Positions 11,191 to 22,043 of a DNA stretch of 64,000 nt are shown in pieces. The notes beneath the pieces were generated by a model that was given only the letters and a program-made list of their open reading frames with translations, was not told the origin of the DNA and made no database searches. Source of the stretch: Coremacera marginata (taxonomy: Eukaryota > Arthropoda > Insecta > Diptera > Sciomyzidae). Each line of letters starts with the position of its first letter. Positions within the stretch are counted from its first letter, which is position 1. The translations under genes were made by a program, and so were the position numbers. The stretch lies in the NCBI GenBank assembly GCA_914767935.1, contig OU612043.1, forward strand, positions 89,095,704 through 89,159,703. Direction: 5' to 3'.

Positions 11191-12150
11191 AAATTAAGAT
11201 TTTTTGATGCAAAAGAACTTTTTATTACTCTTATTTCTGACCGTTTGTTTTTTTTTTTTAACTACCATACCAGGCAATATTTTTAGTCGAAATTTTTTGG
11301 GATCATCGTTACATAAGCCATGGATTATTTTGAAGAACCGAACTAAGCAACTTTTTTTTCTAAGGAGCGTGAGGCGACTTAATGTATATACGTATGTGGG
11401 TATATGTTTATATCACGTAAAGACTCCGAAACCGCTAAGCCAATTTTTATACCAAAGCCTTGAGAGGGTTCCTATGAAATCTGGTGCCGATCGTAAAAGG
11501 CACCTTAAATACACCTAAAATTTTCGATATCGAACAGTTTTAGGTTTATTTTGTAGGTCGCACAGCCTCGGAGTTCAGTATTCTACCTCAATTTACACAT
11601 GCCGTTCCACTGGTAACATTTTATGGGCGTTGGGCGAGGCGCGTGGTACTTTTTCAGCACCCCAAATATTCGGTATAGTTTTCGAAATAAGACACACATA
11701 TATAAAACTCGGTACGAACTTACTATAAAAGTATGGTTTCACTAAAGCTACACCCTCTTTTAGGAGATAAGCCGGGTATAAGCTAGTAAATGATAAAATA
11801 GCAATAATAACCATGTAAGTCTATTCAATTAAGCAAGTAAAAACATATAAAGCATATATTTCACAAATTAATATACAATCATTTGATAAATGTATTTTTC
11901 AGTTATAACCAAATTACTTAACAATTAAATATTAATGATATTCATATTATAGATTTAAAATAGGATTTATATTATGCGCACGAAATAAAATCTTAAGAAA
12001 TACTTGAATAATTAAACATAATTGATTAAACCATACATATTTGTTTCCTTTTTCGATTTGTGTACGAAGTTTTCTGTTGCGTTTAGTACTTATATTATTC
12101 AGTTTTGTATTAATTATACAAAAAAAAAAAATTCATTCAAGTAAAGAAGC
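11191..12150 (-). other. Ras 3' flank and probable 3' UTR
   Basis: Lies directly downstream of the Ras stop codon on the minus strand, so part must be 3' UTR. An AATAAA on the minus strand falls near 11544-11549 and an AT-rich TATAAA variant near 11962; neither can be assigned as the poly(A) signal from sequence alone. Short frames at 11204-11518 and 11593-11814 resemble nothing known to me. Confidence 0.4.
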
Positions 12151-12327
12151 TTACAGCAGCTCGCATTTGAATTTGTGATGAGGCAGTTTATTATGCTTTC
12201 GATTCTTTTTCCCTCTTTGTTCTTTATCCTTACGAATCTCTCGGACAAGCGTGTAAAATGCATCATCAACACCCATTCTAGTTTTGGCGGAAGTCTCAAC
12301 AAATGGAATGCCATATTGTTTGGCAAC
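12151..12327 (-). CDS. Ras85D: Ras GTPase exon 4 (C-terminal 58 residues)
   Basis: Begins after a minus-strand acceptor (TTTTTCTACAACAG) in phase 0 with VAKQYGIPF, continues with ETSAKTRMGVDDAF (the SAK guanine-specificity motif at residues 145-147), then VREIRKDKE, and ends in a strongly basic hypervariable tail followed by CELL and TAA. This completes a 190-residue Ras, one residue longer than the fly protein as I recall it. The terminal leucine in the CAAX box predicts geranylgeranylation, as for the CKML box I recall in Drosophila Ras1. Another frame gives a longer open read here, but only the Ras frame joins exon 3. It lies 45.9 kb from exon 3. Confidence 0.93.
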   Translation of the reverse strand, partial: VAKQYGIPFVETSAKTRMGVDDAFYTLVREIRKDKEQRGKKNRKHNKLPHHKFKCELL

Positions 12328-13395
12328 CTGTTGTAGAAAAATATTAATTAATTAAAAATTATGTAATGAATAGTATAATGAATATTATCAATATATAGAT
12401 AATTAAAAAAATTTTAATTCAAGGGCAACCAATTTTTTCCAATGGTCCAATAATTTTTTAGACAGTATTTTTTAGACTCGTTATAACTTCCTGGGTGATT
12501 TTGAGCTAACAACACAAGCACAATACTGCCAGATGATTGGGTGACAATATACTAGCAGATTTTATGTTGAAACTAGCAGAACCCCAGCCCGCTTCGCCAG
12601 GCACTTTTTAAGAGGCTGTTTGTGAAAGTTTCTGTATTCAGAAAAGCTGGTTTGAGTCTGTCTATACCCAGATGAAAAACAAAGCAAAGAAGTCGACTTT
12701 TTTATATTTGAAAAACTTCTGCGATACTGTTAAATGAGGTATGCATCAGGTTTGTCAATGCAAAATCCAGTTATTTTTAGACGACAAAAAAACCAAGACT
12801 GCATTTATGAACATTCATATTTTTGTTGTGTTTAGCGATAATTAAGCCGAGTTATTTCAAAGCAAGGTCGAAGAAAAAATAAACGGTAAATTTTATTTAC
12901 ACAATTGCGAACGTACAGTTCTTTTATCCACGCTCCCATTTGGTAAGTTGAGTACAAAGTAGAAAGTTTGGTTTTTAAAAATGCCCAAAAAAAATTCTTT
13001 TTATTATCGTTTTTTCGCCTTTAGACAAATAACTATAAAAAAACATGTTTTTTTTTTAACCCTAGAGAGGTTACCTATTTTTTTAGCTTTTAACCTTTGC
13101 ATCATAATTGTCTACATTTAAAAAAAATTCATCTAAATTGGTTGAAAATCACGAACAGCAGAGGGAAACAAACGCTTTTTTCCACTTTTTTTTTATATAT
13201 TTAGATTGAGAGCGTATTTTTTAATAACATAAATAAAAAACTCAAAAAAATATTTTGCTAGAGCAAATTAAAAAATTTTTATTAAAAAAGTAAGCAATTT
13301 TTTCGAAAATTGGCAAACTTTTTACAGTTCGACCTATTTACTTTAATTCTTTCTTTATTTATGTATATATTTTTTTATATAAATATTTATGTATA
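12328..13395. other. Intron DNA without a recognised element
   Basis: AT-rich with long homopolymers. Near 12580 the phrase AGCCCGCTTCGCCAGGCAC resembles a motif (CCCGGC...TTCGC) often seen at ends of insect repeats. A similar ACCCGGCTTAACTCGGGA occurs near 57092. No gene is supported. Confidence 0.35.
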
Positions 13396-15061
13396 CAGCT
13401 GCGGTAAGAATAATAGCACCAACACAAAAAGTTATTTCTTTTATGAAGTAAAAATTAAATAAATCCCTTCGAACAACTTGTGAAGATCTCAATAAATACA
13501 ATCAACTTCAGGAATGTAGTTAAAAAGGAATTACAAATTTTATTAGTTCTTTTTGGAAAATATTTCAGATTTTATAATATAACTTAAAAAATTTGCGGTA
13601 AAAAAATAGCACTATTATTTCATTTTGCATTTAAAACCTAAAAAAACTGACAAAATTAAAGACTTTTTTTAAGATTAAAGTTATAATGGTGAAAATAATG
13701 TAATGACCAAAATTAATATTTCGTCGCATGTCCTTTGTTGGCAATTACAGCTGCACAACGTCTTGTCATGGAATTGATCAAATCCTGGCACCTCTTGGTT
13801 GATATTTTGTTCCAGGAGTCTTGAACTGCAGCCCAAAGGATTTGATTGTTGGTCGGTTTTGCAACAGAAACTGCTTTTTTGACATCAGTCCAGAGGTTCT
13901 CAATTGGATTGAGGTCGGGCGACTGCGCTGGCCAAGCCATGACATTCACCGAATGATCCTCAAACCACTTTTTAGCTTTCTTGCTGGTATGTTTGGGGTC
14001 ATTGTCCTGCTGGAAGACCCACAATAACGGCATTTCTTCCTCTGCATAAGGCAGCATCACTTTATCCAATATATCAACATACACGTGTTGGTCCATGACG
14101 GTCCTAATCCAATGTATGGGACCAACTCCATAGAAGGAAAAACATGCCCATATCATTATGCTTGAACCTCTATGCTTTACTGTTTTAGCAGTAAATTTAG
14201 GGTTGTATTCTACATTAGGAGGTCTCCTAACGTAAGAACGAGAACCCCTGCCACCATAAATTACAATTTTACTCTCGTCTGTCCACAATATATTTCTCCA
14301 CCTCTCTACTGGCCAGTTCAAATGTTGCTTTGCGAAGTTCAAACGCTTTGTTGCATGCTTAGCATTTAAAAGAGGTACTTTTCTTGGGCTACATGCCTTT
14401 AAATTATGATCTCTAAGACGGCTACGAACAGTTTCAACACATGCTGCAATATTTAGTTCCGCTTTGAGCTCCGTAGCTGGTTTAAACGGCTCCTTCTTAC
14501 TTTGCCGTATTAAGCGTTGGACGAGTAACGGCGACATAGCGTGCTTTCGTCCGCGAGTTTCAACTTTTGGTGCATAGATTATGGCATTACGAATCATTTT
14601 ATTAGAACAGCCAACTGCATGTCTAACTTCTGCATAAGTTTTACCCTCTGCAATCATTCTTTGAATAATTTCGCGTTTTTCGGCACTGCAATGCTTTCCA
14701 CGACCCATAGCTTTGTAAATAAGTTAAAACTTAAATTTTTTTTTATTTAAACCAATTCAACTAGAACAAACCGAAACACTTTGATGCTACCTTTTGAGAA
14801 GATGAACGCAAAATGGTGTTTTTCAACAGAAACGTAAGCGCAGTGCTATTATTTTTACCGTACTAATTCGTACTCCTCTCTCAAAATTGCTTAACATAAA
14901 AATAACGGTTAACATTTTGATACCAATGATCTTACTTTCAGAGAGTGAACACTCCGTGTAATATTATATTACAGTAGCGGCTAAACAAATTGCTTCAAAT
15001 AAGTTTTATTTTAATAATAGCTGAACTGTTGTTTCCAGTGCTATTTTTTTTACCGGCACTG
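13396..15061 (-). mobile_element. Tc1-family transposon with IR/DR ends, apparently complete
   Basis: A 1,666-bp element bounded by TA on both sides (13394-13395 and 15062-15063). Outer ends CAGCTGCGGTAAGAATAA and its inverted partner ending TTTTTTACCGGCACTG match imperfectly. A second copy of the same word lies about 200 bp inside each end (13594-13612 TGCGGTAAAAAAATAGCAC; 14842-14861 on the other strand). Four sites in two direct-repeat pairs is the IR/DR layout known from Sleeping Beauty-type Tc1 elements. The transposase on the minus strand is uninterrupted. Confidence 0.93.
13713..14708 (-). CDS. Tc1-like DD34E transposase, 331 aa
   Basis: Cuts and pastes its own element at TA sites. 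An N-terminal helix-turn-helix DNA-binding region (residues 1 to about 110; MGRGKHCSAEKREIIQRM) has a GRPR-like TRGRK linker at about 51-55. The catalytic core has D144 (LWTDES), D235 (FQQDNDPKH) and E270 (NPIENLW), with exactly 34 residues between the second D and E. Length is at the normal family size (about 340). Start ATG is at 14708 and there is no internal stop. It sits inside the 13396-15061 element, antisense to nothing recognised and co-oriented with Ras. Whether it is active is not shown by sequence. Confidence 0.93.
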   Translation of the reverse strand: MGRGKHCSAEKREIIQRMIAEGKTYAEVRHAVGCSNKMIRNAIIYAPKVETRGRKHAMSPLLVQRLIRQSKKEPFKPATELKAELNIAACVETVRSRLRDHNLKACSPRKVPLLNAKHATKRLNFAKQHLNWPVERWRNILWTDESKIVIYGGRGSRSYVRRPPNVEYNPKFTAKTVKHRGSSIMIWACFSFYGVGPIHWIRTVMDQHVYVDILDKVMLPYAEEEMPLLWVFQQDNDPKHTSKKAKKWFEDHSVNVMAWPAQSPDLNPIENLWTDVKKAVSVAKPTNNQILWAAVQDSWNKISTKRCQDLINSMTRRCAAVIANKGHATKY

Positions 15062-15544
15062 TATATTTATTTATTTATGTGTGCTAGTAGTCCCGTGGCG
15101 TTGAAACGCCAAAATAAAAAATATGTAGTGATAGGTAATTTTGGTTTTATATTACAGACTATTCTTACCCGTACCTTTGAACCAAGGATTTCATAAAAAC
15201 TTTCTATGTTTCTGTTGAATTGTTAAGTAGCCCAGTTATTGCTTATCATAGCATTACAATAAAAATCTATCACATACACATCACATTTTAGGCATCACAA
15301 AGAAATTTTGTTGCATTTTCATAGAAAATTCTTTCAGCTTTTTTAAAAAAATACGTGATATTAAAGAAAAACTAAGAGCTTATTGCACAACTATAGGGCA
15401 AGGCCTTTCAATTGCTACCCTATTTATAAAAATCGAGTCCATATTTGATAGCCATCACAAAAAATAAGCTTGCGTAATAATAATATAGATAGATATTTAT
15501 TTATTTATATATGTATTTATTTATTTATGTATATATTTATTTAT
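15062..15544. other. AT-rich DNA with TATTTATTTA microsatellite
   Basis: No gene. From about 15487 to 15548 there are runs of ATTTATTTATTTATGTATAT. The frame at 14990-15196 straddles the Tc1 end and is not convincing. Confidence 0.45.
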
Positions 15545-15690
15545 TTATTGAATCGTTAGCTTCTTAAGCGAAGGTATTAACGGTAGCGAAATGAAAACTT
15601 TACAAAAGCGTCAGTTGCGCTTAAACAACAACAAATGCATGCAAACGCAATAAAAAACAACCCTCACTCGAAGATGCTGATGATAATGGC
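15545..15690 (+). repeat. Direct repeat, copy A
   Basis: About 140 bp beginning TTGAATCGTTAGCTTC, with GCGAAGGTATTAACGG, AAAGCGTCAGTTGCGC and CAACAACAAATGCATGCAAA. The same order recurs at 17674-17812, 2.13 kb away in the same orientation. These may be leaders or LTR parts of one element; no coding content. Confidence 0.65.
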
Positions 15691-16976
15691 CTAAAATACA
15701 CTGTAGTGCTCAGTCTGCGTGAAACCGGTTTTCTAAGGCAAGGGGGGTGAGACAGGCGACGTGAGGTGCGTGAAATGTAACGCACCGAAAAAGCTGTATT
15801 GACGAGTGACTGACCCGCACACATAAGCCAAGTCATTATATATTATTTTGGGGTTCGAAAAATTACCACACTAATACTATCACTATTAATGTATTAAGGT
15901 CCAGTTTAAATTTTTTGAGTAAAAAAGCGGGCTTTATGAATGACTGCATTTTTTTGTTTTATTAAATATCGAAATAACTTTTTTTTTCATTTTCAATTTA
16001 AGTCTTAAATTAAAGATTTTATTGGTTTTTTTTTTGCATCAATAGTTATTGTTATACAGCGTATAAGTAAAAGTTGAGGTCGCGAACGAAAGGTCTCTTG
16101 CGGCTTGCATGATATCTCCTCTCCAGGGAACAAAAAACAAAAAAATCGAAAAAGGTTGTTTTTAGAACAGTTTTGTCTTATGAGTGAATCGACAAAAAGT
16201 TTAAAATTAAAAAAAAAATTCGAACCTTATAAATTAAATAAAGAGCAAAATAACATTTTTTTTATTTGATTTTGTAGGTTCACTCACAAAGTATTTAATT
16301 TTTAAAAATAATAAAACAAGATTGGACTAGAACTTTTCGAATTAGAGTGCAGGCCGTTTAAAAAAATGTCATTTCGAGAAAAACTCGTTTAAAGTTGTTG
16401 TTTACCTTACTTTATGAGCGTTTACTACTTATAAAAAAATAAATATCTCTTAAACGGCTTCGAAATTTATTCTGAAATTTTTTTTACACATTCTTAAAAA
16501 TGTTTTTCAAAATAATAAAATAAAAAATTCGAAAATTTTTCTAAAAAAATTTAAACTGGGCCTTAATACACCAACATGTATTAATGTGGTACTATAAAAG
16601 CCAGTGTTGAAAAGTGGTGGAGCAGGAAACACAACAACTTAACAACTAGAATTTTATTTTTTCTATAATAAAATAATTATTTTTAATGTTTCATAGACTA
16701 AGTTTAATGTTTTAAGTTTACATTTTACAATCACTATATCCCCTGAAGATGTCAAACAATCAACAAAATGTTGAAATGATGAATTGAATTTTTAAATTGT
16801 ATTCAAAAGAATTGATCAGGAAAGCCTACTCAAGAATTGAGAACAACAAATATATGTTAACACATATTTAAAGATAACAGTTTTGCTACACGCGCCATGT
16901 TAACACATATTTCGGGTCCATTAAACTAGACTTGTTCCGAACAGTTTTGCTACACACGCCAGCAGTCAGACAAATG
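15691..16976. other. Unassigned AT-rich DNA between direct repeats
   Basis: No gene is supported. Near 16744 CTGAAGATGTCAAACAATC followed by GTTGAAATGATG resembles the tail region of some Penelope-like elements, but too weakly to call. Long A and T runs dominate. Confidence 0.35.
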
Positions 16977-17152
16977 ATATTCCAAAAGCGATTCCTACGA
17001 AAAGTGCTACAACAACAGCAGTCAGACAGACGAAAATCTACAACTTGCATCCGCCGAAAGCGATTCCCACGAAAAGTGCAACAACAACAACAGCAGCAGC
17101 CAGACAGACGAAATCCTACCCCTTGCATCTGCCGAAAGCGATTCCCACGAAA
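16977..17152. repeat. Tandem repeat of about 75 bp, three units
   Basis: Three units built on AAAGCGATTCCCACGAAAAG, then a CAACAACAGCAG run, then CAGACAGACGAAA and CTTGCATC. The plus-strand frame 16932-17156 stays open through them, giving repeated RKRFPRK, poly-Q and DRR blocks. Because the unit length drifts and no flanking coding signal is seen, I treat it as a minisatellite. The minus strand also stays open, as expected of CAG-rich repeats. Confidence 0.6.
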
Positions 17153-17673
17153 CTGACGGCGCGTGCACCACTACAAACACAGATTTAGGTTCAGAGTAAG
17201 ATATAAAAATTTGTTAAATTAGTCGTTATGGGAGTTAAAACAATAAAGACGGCTCCGGCCAAAAATATATTTGTTGGTATTTTTAATGTAATAAAAATTA
17301 ACTTATATACTATCAAACACAGTTCATGTACACAACTGGTTTCACGCAGACTGACCACTACAGTGTGTTTTTGAATAACTGACTGCTCATGCAGACTGAG
17401 CACTACCATGATTCCATATTGAGATTCACCACACCTACCTCTAATGTCAAAATAATGAAATACAGTGCTGCCGTATCCTAAAAAACATCCATGGAAAATC
17501 CATGTTTGTTCTTAGTGTTTTTGATGTATTACTTAACTATGACGACATGCTATAACTTCGTAAACTTCGATGAATTTGTCGAAAATTGGTATGTTGAAAC
17601 ACATTCGACACTCGATAATTTCGATAAAATATCGTTCTGTTTAATTTTTTTCTTACAATTTTATTGGTTTTTT
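17153..17673. other. Unassigned DNA
   Basis: No supported gene. Contains CAATAAAGACGG near 17240 and a pair of similar words GCAGACTGACCACTAC / GCAGACTGAGCACTAC about 45 nt apart, compatible with an old LTR fragment. Confidence 0.3.
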
Positions 17674-17812
17674 TGAATCGTTAGCTTCCTTAGCGAAGGT
17701 ATTAACGGGAGCGAATTTAAAACTACAAAAGCGTCAGTTCGCTTAAACAACAACAAATGCATATAAAACGATAAAAACAACCCTTACTCGACGGTGCTGA
17801 TGTTGATAGCAT
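17674..17812 (+). repeat. Direct repeat, copy B
   Basis: Partner of 15545-15690: TTGAATCGTTAGCTTCC, GCGAAGGTATTAACGG, AAAGCGTCAGTTCGC and CAACAACAAATGCATA in the same order and orientation, with several substitutions and small indels. Confidence 0.65.
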
Positions 17813-17893
17813 CGCTACTGTGTGCGGTCACTAGGAATTGTTTTTGCATGTGTATTTTGTTGGTGCACTAGAACTTTAGCGAAGTTATTTATA

Positions 17894-19008
17894 CAAGGTG
17901 TCCCAGACTTAGAGTATTATAATGTGGGGGCTGATTCCTCGTGATGAGGCGAGCAAAAAATCGTATGGGTGGGGGTGGTCGCAAATGCCCCCCTAGGGGG
18001 CTAGGAGTGAAAAACAAAAAAGTTAGGTGTCGTTACGTTTTAATCCATAGCTAACATATCCCTGCAACGATTAAAAAAAACCATAACTTTTTGAAAAGAA
18101 AATTAAATTTGCTTTAAGTTAATAGTGCAAAGTTTTTCCATAAAGTCATAAACAAAAAATGTATAAGCATCTGAAGTCAAAGAATAGGTTTTTTTCTTTA
18201 AAAATTCAACTTTCAAGGCAATTTTCTCAGAAAAAAACCCAAATGTTTTATTATTTTTTATGACGCAGTTTTTTTCCTTGGTCAATTCTCTAAAAACCCG
18301 TCATACATTGTTTATACTTCAGAGATAATATTGTTTGTATAAAATCGATTTTCCGATCTTACCACTTTTTCCTCCCACTGAGGTACTTAATGCAAGCAAA
18401 CGACTTTGTTTTTTTGTTGCTAACAATAACTAGTAAAACAGTTAGATTTAACGGAATTTAGTAAAAAAAGCTCATTTATTCTTCATAATTAAACGTAAGT
18501 CGTTTGCTTGCATTAAGTACCTCAGTGGGAGGAAAAAGTGGTAAGATCGGAAAATCGATTTTATACAAACAATATTATCTCTGAAGTATAAACAATGTAT
18601 GACGGGTTTTTAGAGAATTGACCAAGGAAAAAAACTGCGTCATAAGAAATAATAAAACATTTGGGTTTTTTCTGAGAAAATTGCCTTGAAAGTTGAATTT
18701 TTAAAGAAAAAAACCAATTTTTTGACTTCAGATGCTTATACATTTTTTGTTTATGACTTAATGGAAAAACTTTGCACTATTAACTTAAACCAAATTTAAT
18801 TTTCTTTTCAAAAAGTTATGTTTTTTTTTAATCGTTGCAGGGATTTGTTAGCTATGGATTAAAACGTAACGACACCTATTTTTTTTGTTTTTCACTCCTA
18901 GCCCCCTAGGGGGGCATTTGCGACCACCCCCACCCATACGATTTTTTGCTCGCCTCATCACGAGGAATCAGCCCCCACATTATAATACTCTAAGTCTGGG
19001 ACACCCTG
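17894..19008. mobile_element. 1,115-bp near-perfect hairpin transposon
   Basis: Bounded by TA on both sides (17892-17893, 19009-19010). The left end CAAGGTGTCCCAGACTTAGA and the right end TCTAAGTCTGGGACACCCTG start inverted arms of about 515 bp, almost identical through to about 18410/18495, leaving a loop of under 100 bp. Both arms carry GCCCCCCTAGGGGG and GTAACGACACCT. The two open minus-strand frames 18103-18285 and 18561-18743 are mirror artefacts of the arms, not genes. TA target sites suggest mobilisation by a Tc1/mariner-type enzyme (inference). Confidence 0.88.
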
Positions 19009-19040
19009 TATATGGTATTCGGTTCTCAGCATCTACCTTA

Positions 19041-19171
19041 AGGTTGCGACCACAGAGAACGCTTATTGCTGAGCCAAGCCGAGCAAAAAAGATGCATGGC
19101 TTGGTTTCCTTGTTGCTCCAATGTGTTTTTCGGTTCGGTTCAACAATAAGCGTTTACTACGTTCGTAACCT
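19041..19171. mobile_element. 131-bp MITE
   Basis: Left end AGGTTGCGACC and right end TTCGTAACCT; inner AACGCTTATTG pairs with CAATAAGCG. TA occurs on each side. Non-coding, lies 30 bp past the hairpin element. Confidence 0.65.
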
Positions 19172-19851
19172 TATTATTCAATGGCCTTGCTCAAGTCATG
19201 GTGTAATTAAAACGGGTTCAGCCCCCAGGACTGCTGGCGGAAGTTTGCTTCTTAGCATTACATATATAATTAAATATAGTTTATTTATAACACTATTAAG
19301 TTTATACATTTTTTTTTTCTTCAAGTTTATTAATGGAATTAATAGCAAAAAATTTTTATGCTATGTTTATAACTCTAATAATTTTTCAATTATTAATTAA
19401 GAGTTATGTTTTCGAACTCAAGGTCTGCGTTGTTTTCTGCAGAATCATACAGCAGACTAGACAGACCTCGTTGGCAGCTACGTCAACTCATCAGTAGCCT
19501 TGTACGATAGCAATGATCCACTAAGCAGTTCATGTCTATTTGTTTTCGTCAATGTCACAGAAATGCACTTTGAATTACATTGAACACAAATTATACGAAA
19601 CAGCTTAAAGTTCTTCTAATTTTAGATTCACACTTATTTGGTGTAAGCTCTTTTTTTCGAATATAGATCAAATCTTTTTACTACTCAAAGGCATGTTGTG
19701 ACTAGTTGTTGTTCTTCTATTTTCACTGTCCGTCTTAGTTTCAGCAGCCTGCTGATATTGCACTATGAAGTCATAATTATTTTTGTTTGAAAACTAAGAT
19801 TTTATTTTATTGTGTGTGTAAACACACAAATAATCATATTTTTTCAAAGGC
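19172..19851. other. Unassigned DNA with a partial copy of the downstream duplication
   Basis: 19345-19430 (CTCTAATAATTTTTCAATTA then AAGAGTTATGTTTTCGA) is a diverged copy of the unit repeated at 19852 and 20042. No gene is supported; the frame at 18885-19400 crosses a transposon boundary. Confidence 0.4.
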
Positions 19852-20214
19852 CGTGCTCCGCCAGAGAATTTATTTGTTAATTAATTTCGATCTCTTTTTC
19901 ATAAGTTTTTATGTTATGTTTATTACTCTAATAATTTTTCAATTATTAATTAAGAGTTATATTTTCGAGCTCAAGGTTTTTGTTGTTTTCTGAAGAAGAA
20001 ACTAAAACTTATGAATGAACTGTGCTTAAATTCCATAAATTCCGTGCTCCGCCAGAGAATTTATTTGTTAATTAATTTCGATCTCTTTTTCATAAGTTTT
20101 TATGTTATGTTTATGTTTATTACTCTAATAATTTTTCAATTATTAATAAAGAGTTATATTTTCGAGCTCAAGGTTTTTGTTGTTTTCTGAAGAAGAAACC
20201 AAAACTTATGAATG
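19852..20214. repeat. Tandem duplication of a 190-bp unit
   Basis: Two nearly identical head-to-tail units starting CCGTGCTCCGCCAGAGAATT at 19852 and 20042. The second has an extra TTATGT and lacks the end of the unit. High identity suggests a recent duplication. Confidence 0.8.
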
Positions 20215-20548
20215 AAAGTTTAGTATGCAGTTTAATAGAGATGAACAGGGTTCGGATTTTGATGCCCTTAAAACATCTAAAAATTACCTAAAAAAATTAT
20301 CTAATTCCCTATATTTAATTCCCTATTCCCTAAAATTAATGAATATGTTTTAAATTGTTTCTAATTAAAATGTTTCGACCTACATTACGTTGCAGTAAAT
20401 TACAATGTACATTTTTGAATTATCAAAATAAACAATCATCTATTGTCGGTATAACATGTCCTCTATATCGAAAAAAATGGGGTGCAGTCGTCAGGACTGC
20501 CGACGGAAGCGTCAGCTTTTTAGCATTAGGCTACCCGCAGAGTAAACG

Positions 20549-20570
20549 CAGGCAGGCAGGCAGGCAGGCA
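20549..20570. repeat. CAGG microsatellite
   Basis: Five to six tandem CAGG units; explains the glycine/arginine-like and alanine/cysteine-like reads in both strands here. Confidence 0.8.
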
Positions 20571-20866
20571 CCAGTACGACAAAAGTGGCTTCATACAGTT
20601 TCATATAAATCTGCTCGAAGTCCACATAGTGACGGCAGGCAGGCAAAGCAGGTACAGCGAGAAAACTGGCGTGTCCTGGTTCCTCGCAGCTGATTTTGCG
20701 TGTTTGTCTAGTTTGCATATGAAATGTAATAAAATTTAGATGTAACAAAAGTTTTAAGGAAAATTTTTTTAACGCAAGAAAGGATTTATATTAGATGCAT
20801 TTTTTTGTTTATTTTTTCGTTGGACGAAACACACACACAAACATAGTAAGCATTAGCGCACATATA

Positions 20867-22043
20867 CCCTGTAGGAAAATCAACTAATTTAAAAGTAGTT
20901 GAAAAAGTAGTTTTTTGTCAACCACAACTAGTTGAAATTCTGACTTTTCCATAGAACGAACTAACATATTTTGTATGGTGATGTCCGCTTAATAAGTCAA
21001 TTGACTTTCGTCTGCATATATTTTCAACTACTTGTTAAATTAGTTGAATTTTAATTATTTTTTAACTACTTTAAAATAAATTGAAAACTAGTTAATATTT
21101 CACTTACTGGAGATGAATATAAAAGCACAAAAATTTTAAATTCTATACATCAGAGATAATATATTTGGCTGTGTATATATTAAAAATATATACATAAATT
21201 CATTACGTGAATGCAGTTTACGGAAACAGTTTCCAAAAACGGGCACGCCACCGCCTGGGTACATGAGCGAAGGTGCCGATCCAATTGATCGGAATTGTGT
21301 GGATACTGCGCCTGTTATTTAACACAAGACAGCATTTTGATACTTCATTTCAAAATATGAGGTAAACCATCAATCATGGTCGATGGACACACCGATATTT
21401 TGCTTAGTGCTTATTTTAAGTGTCAATCGCAATGAAGTGATGGAGCAGACTATACGCTACGTAGGGAAAGGCGTGCGTCTTTACTACTGAAGTGATGAGG
21501 TGTTGGCTAAATGGTTAAGCAATGCATCAATTTCCGCACAAAGTCCAAATTGTCCAATGTTTGCTAAACACTACCAGTTTGTAATTTGAATATCTTAAAT
21601 AATAAAGAATTTTTAATCGTTTCACAGGGTTTTGAGGCAGTCTATCAGTTTTAAAGTGTGTTTACAACGTCTGTCTTGCAGCTCGTATGTCGTAAATAAA
21701 AAAATATGTCTTTTTGAAACAAAATGTTAGTGAAGCCTAAAGTTAATAATATTTGATGAAATAACATGGTTAAATACATATAAACTTGTAATCTAATAAA
21801 AATTTGCAATAAAAACATGCCAAAATCAGAGTAGTTGCCGCCTTAATATAATTCAAAGTAGTTTATTAACCACTTGTTTTTAAGTAGAATTTTAATTACT
21901 TCATAAATAATGCAATAAAAACTGTTTAGAACTGAAGTGGATGCCGCCTTAATATAATTCAAAGTTGTTCATATACTAGTTTATTTTAAATTAGTTTTTT
22001 AATTAGTTGTTCTTAAAAACAAGTTAGTTTGTTCCTATAGGGT
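20867..22043. mobile_element. Nested element with CCCTGTAGGAA ends
   Basis: TA-flanked left end CCCTGTAGGAAAATCAACTA and right end TTTGTTCCTATAGGG. The interior repeats short ACTAGTTGAAA-type words, and a TGCCGCCTTAATATAATTCA segment is duplicated (about 21837 and 21944). Non-coding; family not recognised. Confidence 0.6.

Noticed and set aside
12114..12326. 70-codon minus-strand frame over the last Ras exon
   Set aside because: It is in a different phase from exon 3. The correct phase gives VAKQYGIPF to CELL and the known Ras C-terminus.
12151..12327. Exon 4 as a stray Ras pseudogene fragment
   Set aside because: It starts at a proper acceptor in the exact phase and codon needed by exon 3, has no lesion, and no other terminal exon was found nearer.
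16741..16785. Possible second hammerhead/Penelope tail (CTGAAGATG...GTTGAAATGATG)
   Set aside because: Helix pairing and the GAAAC core are not convincing.
18103..18743. Two similar minus-strand ORFs
   Set aside because: They are mirror reads of the inverted arms of the 17894-19008 hairpin.
20355..20748. Overlapping ORFs on both strands
   Set aside because: They depend on the CAGG microsatellite and have no domain.
21497..21530. Possible tRNA A box (TTGGCTAAATGGTTAAGC)
   Set aside because: No B box at the right distance and no cloverleaf.
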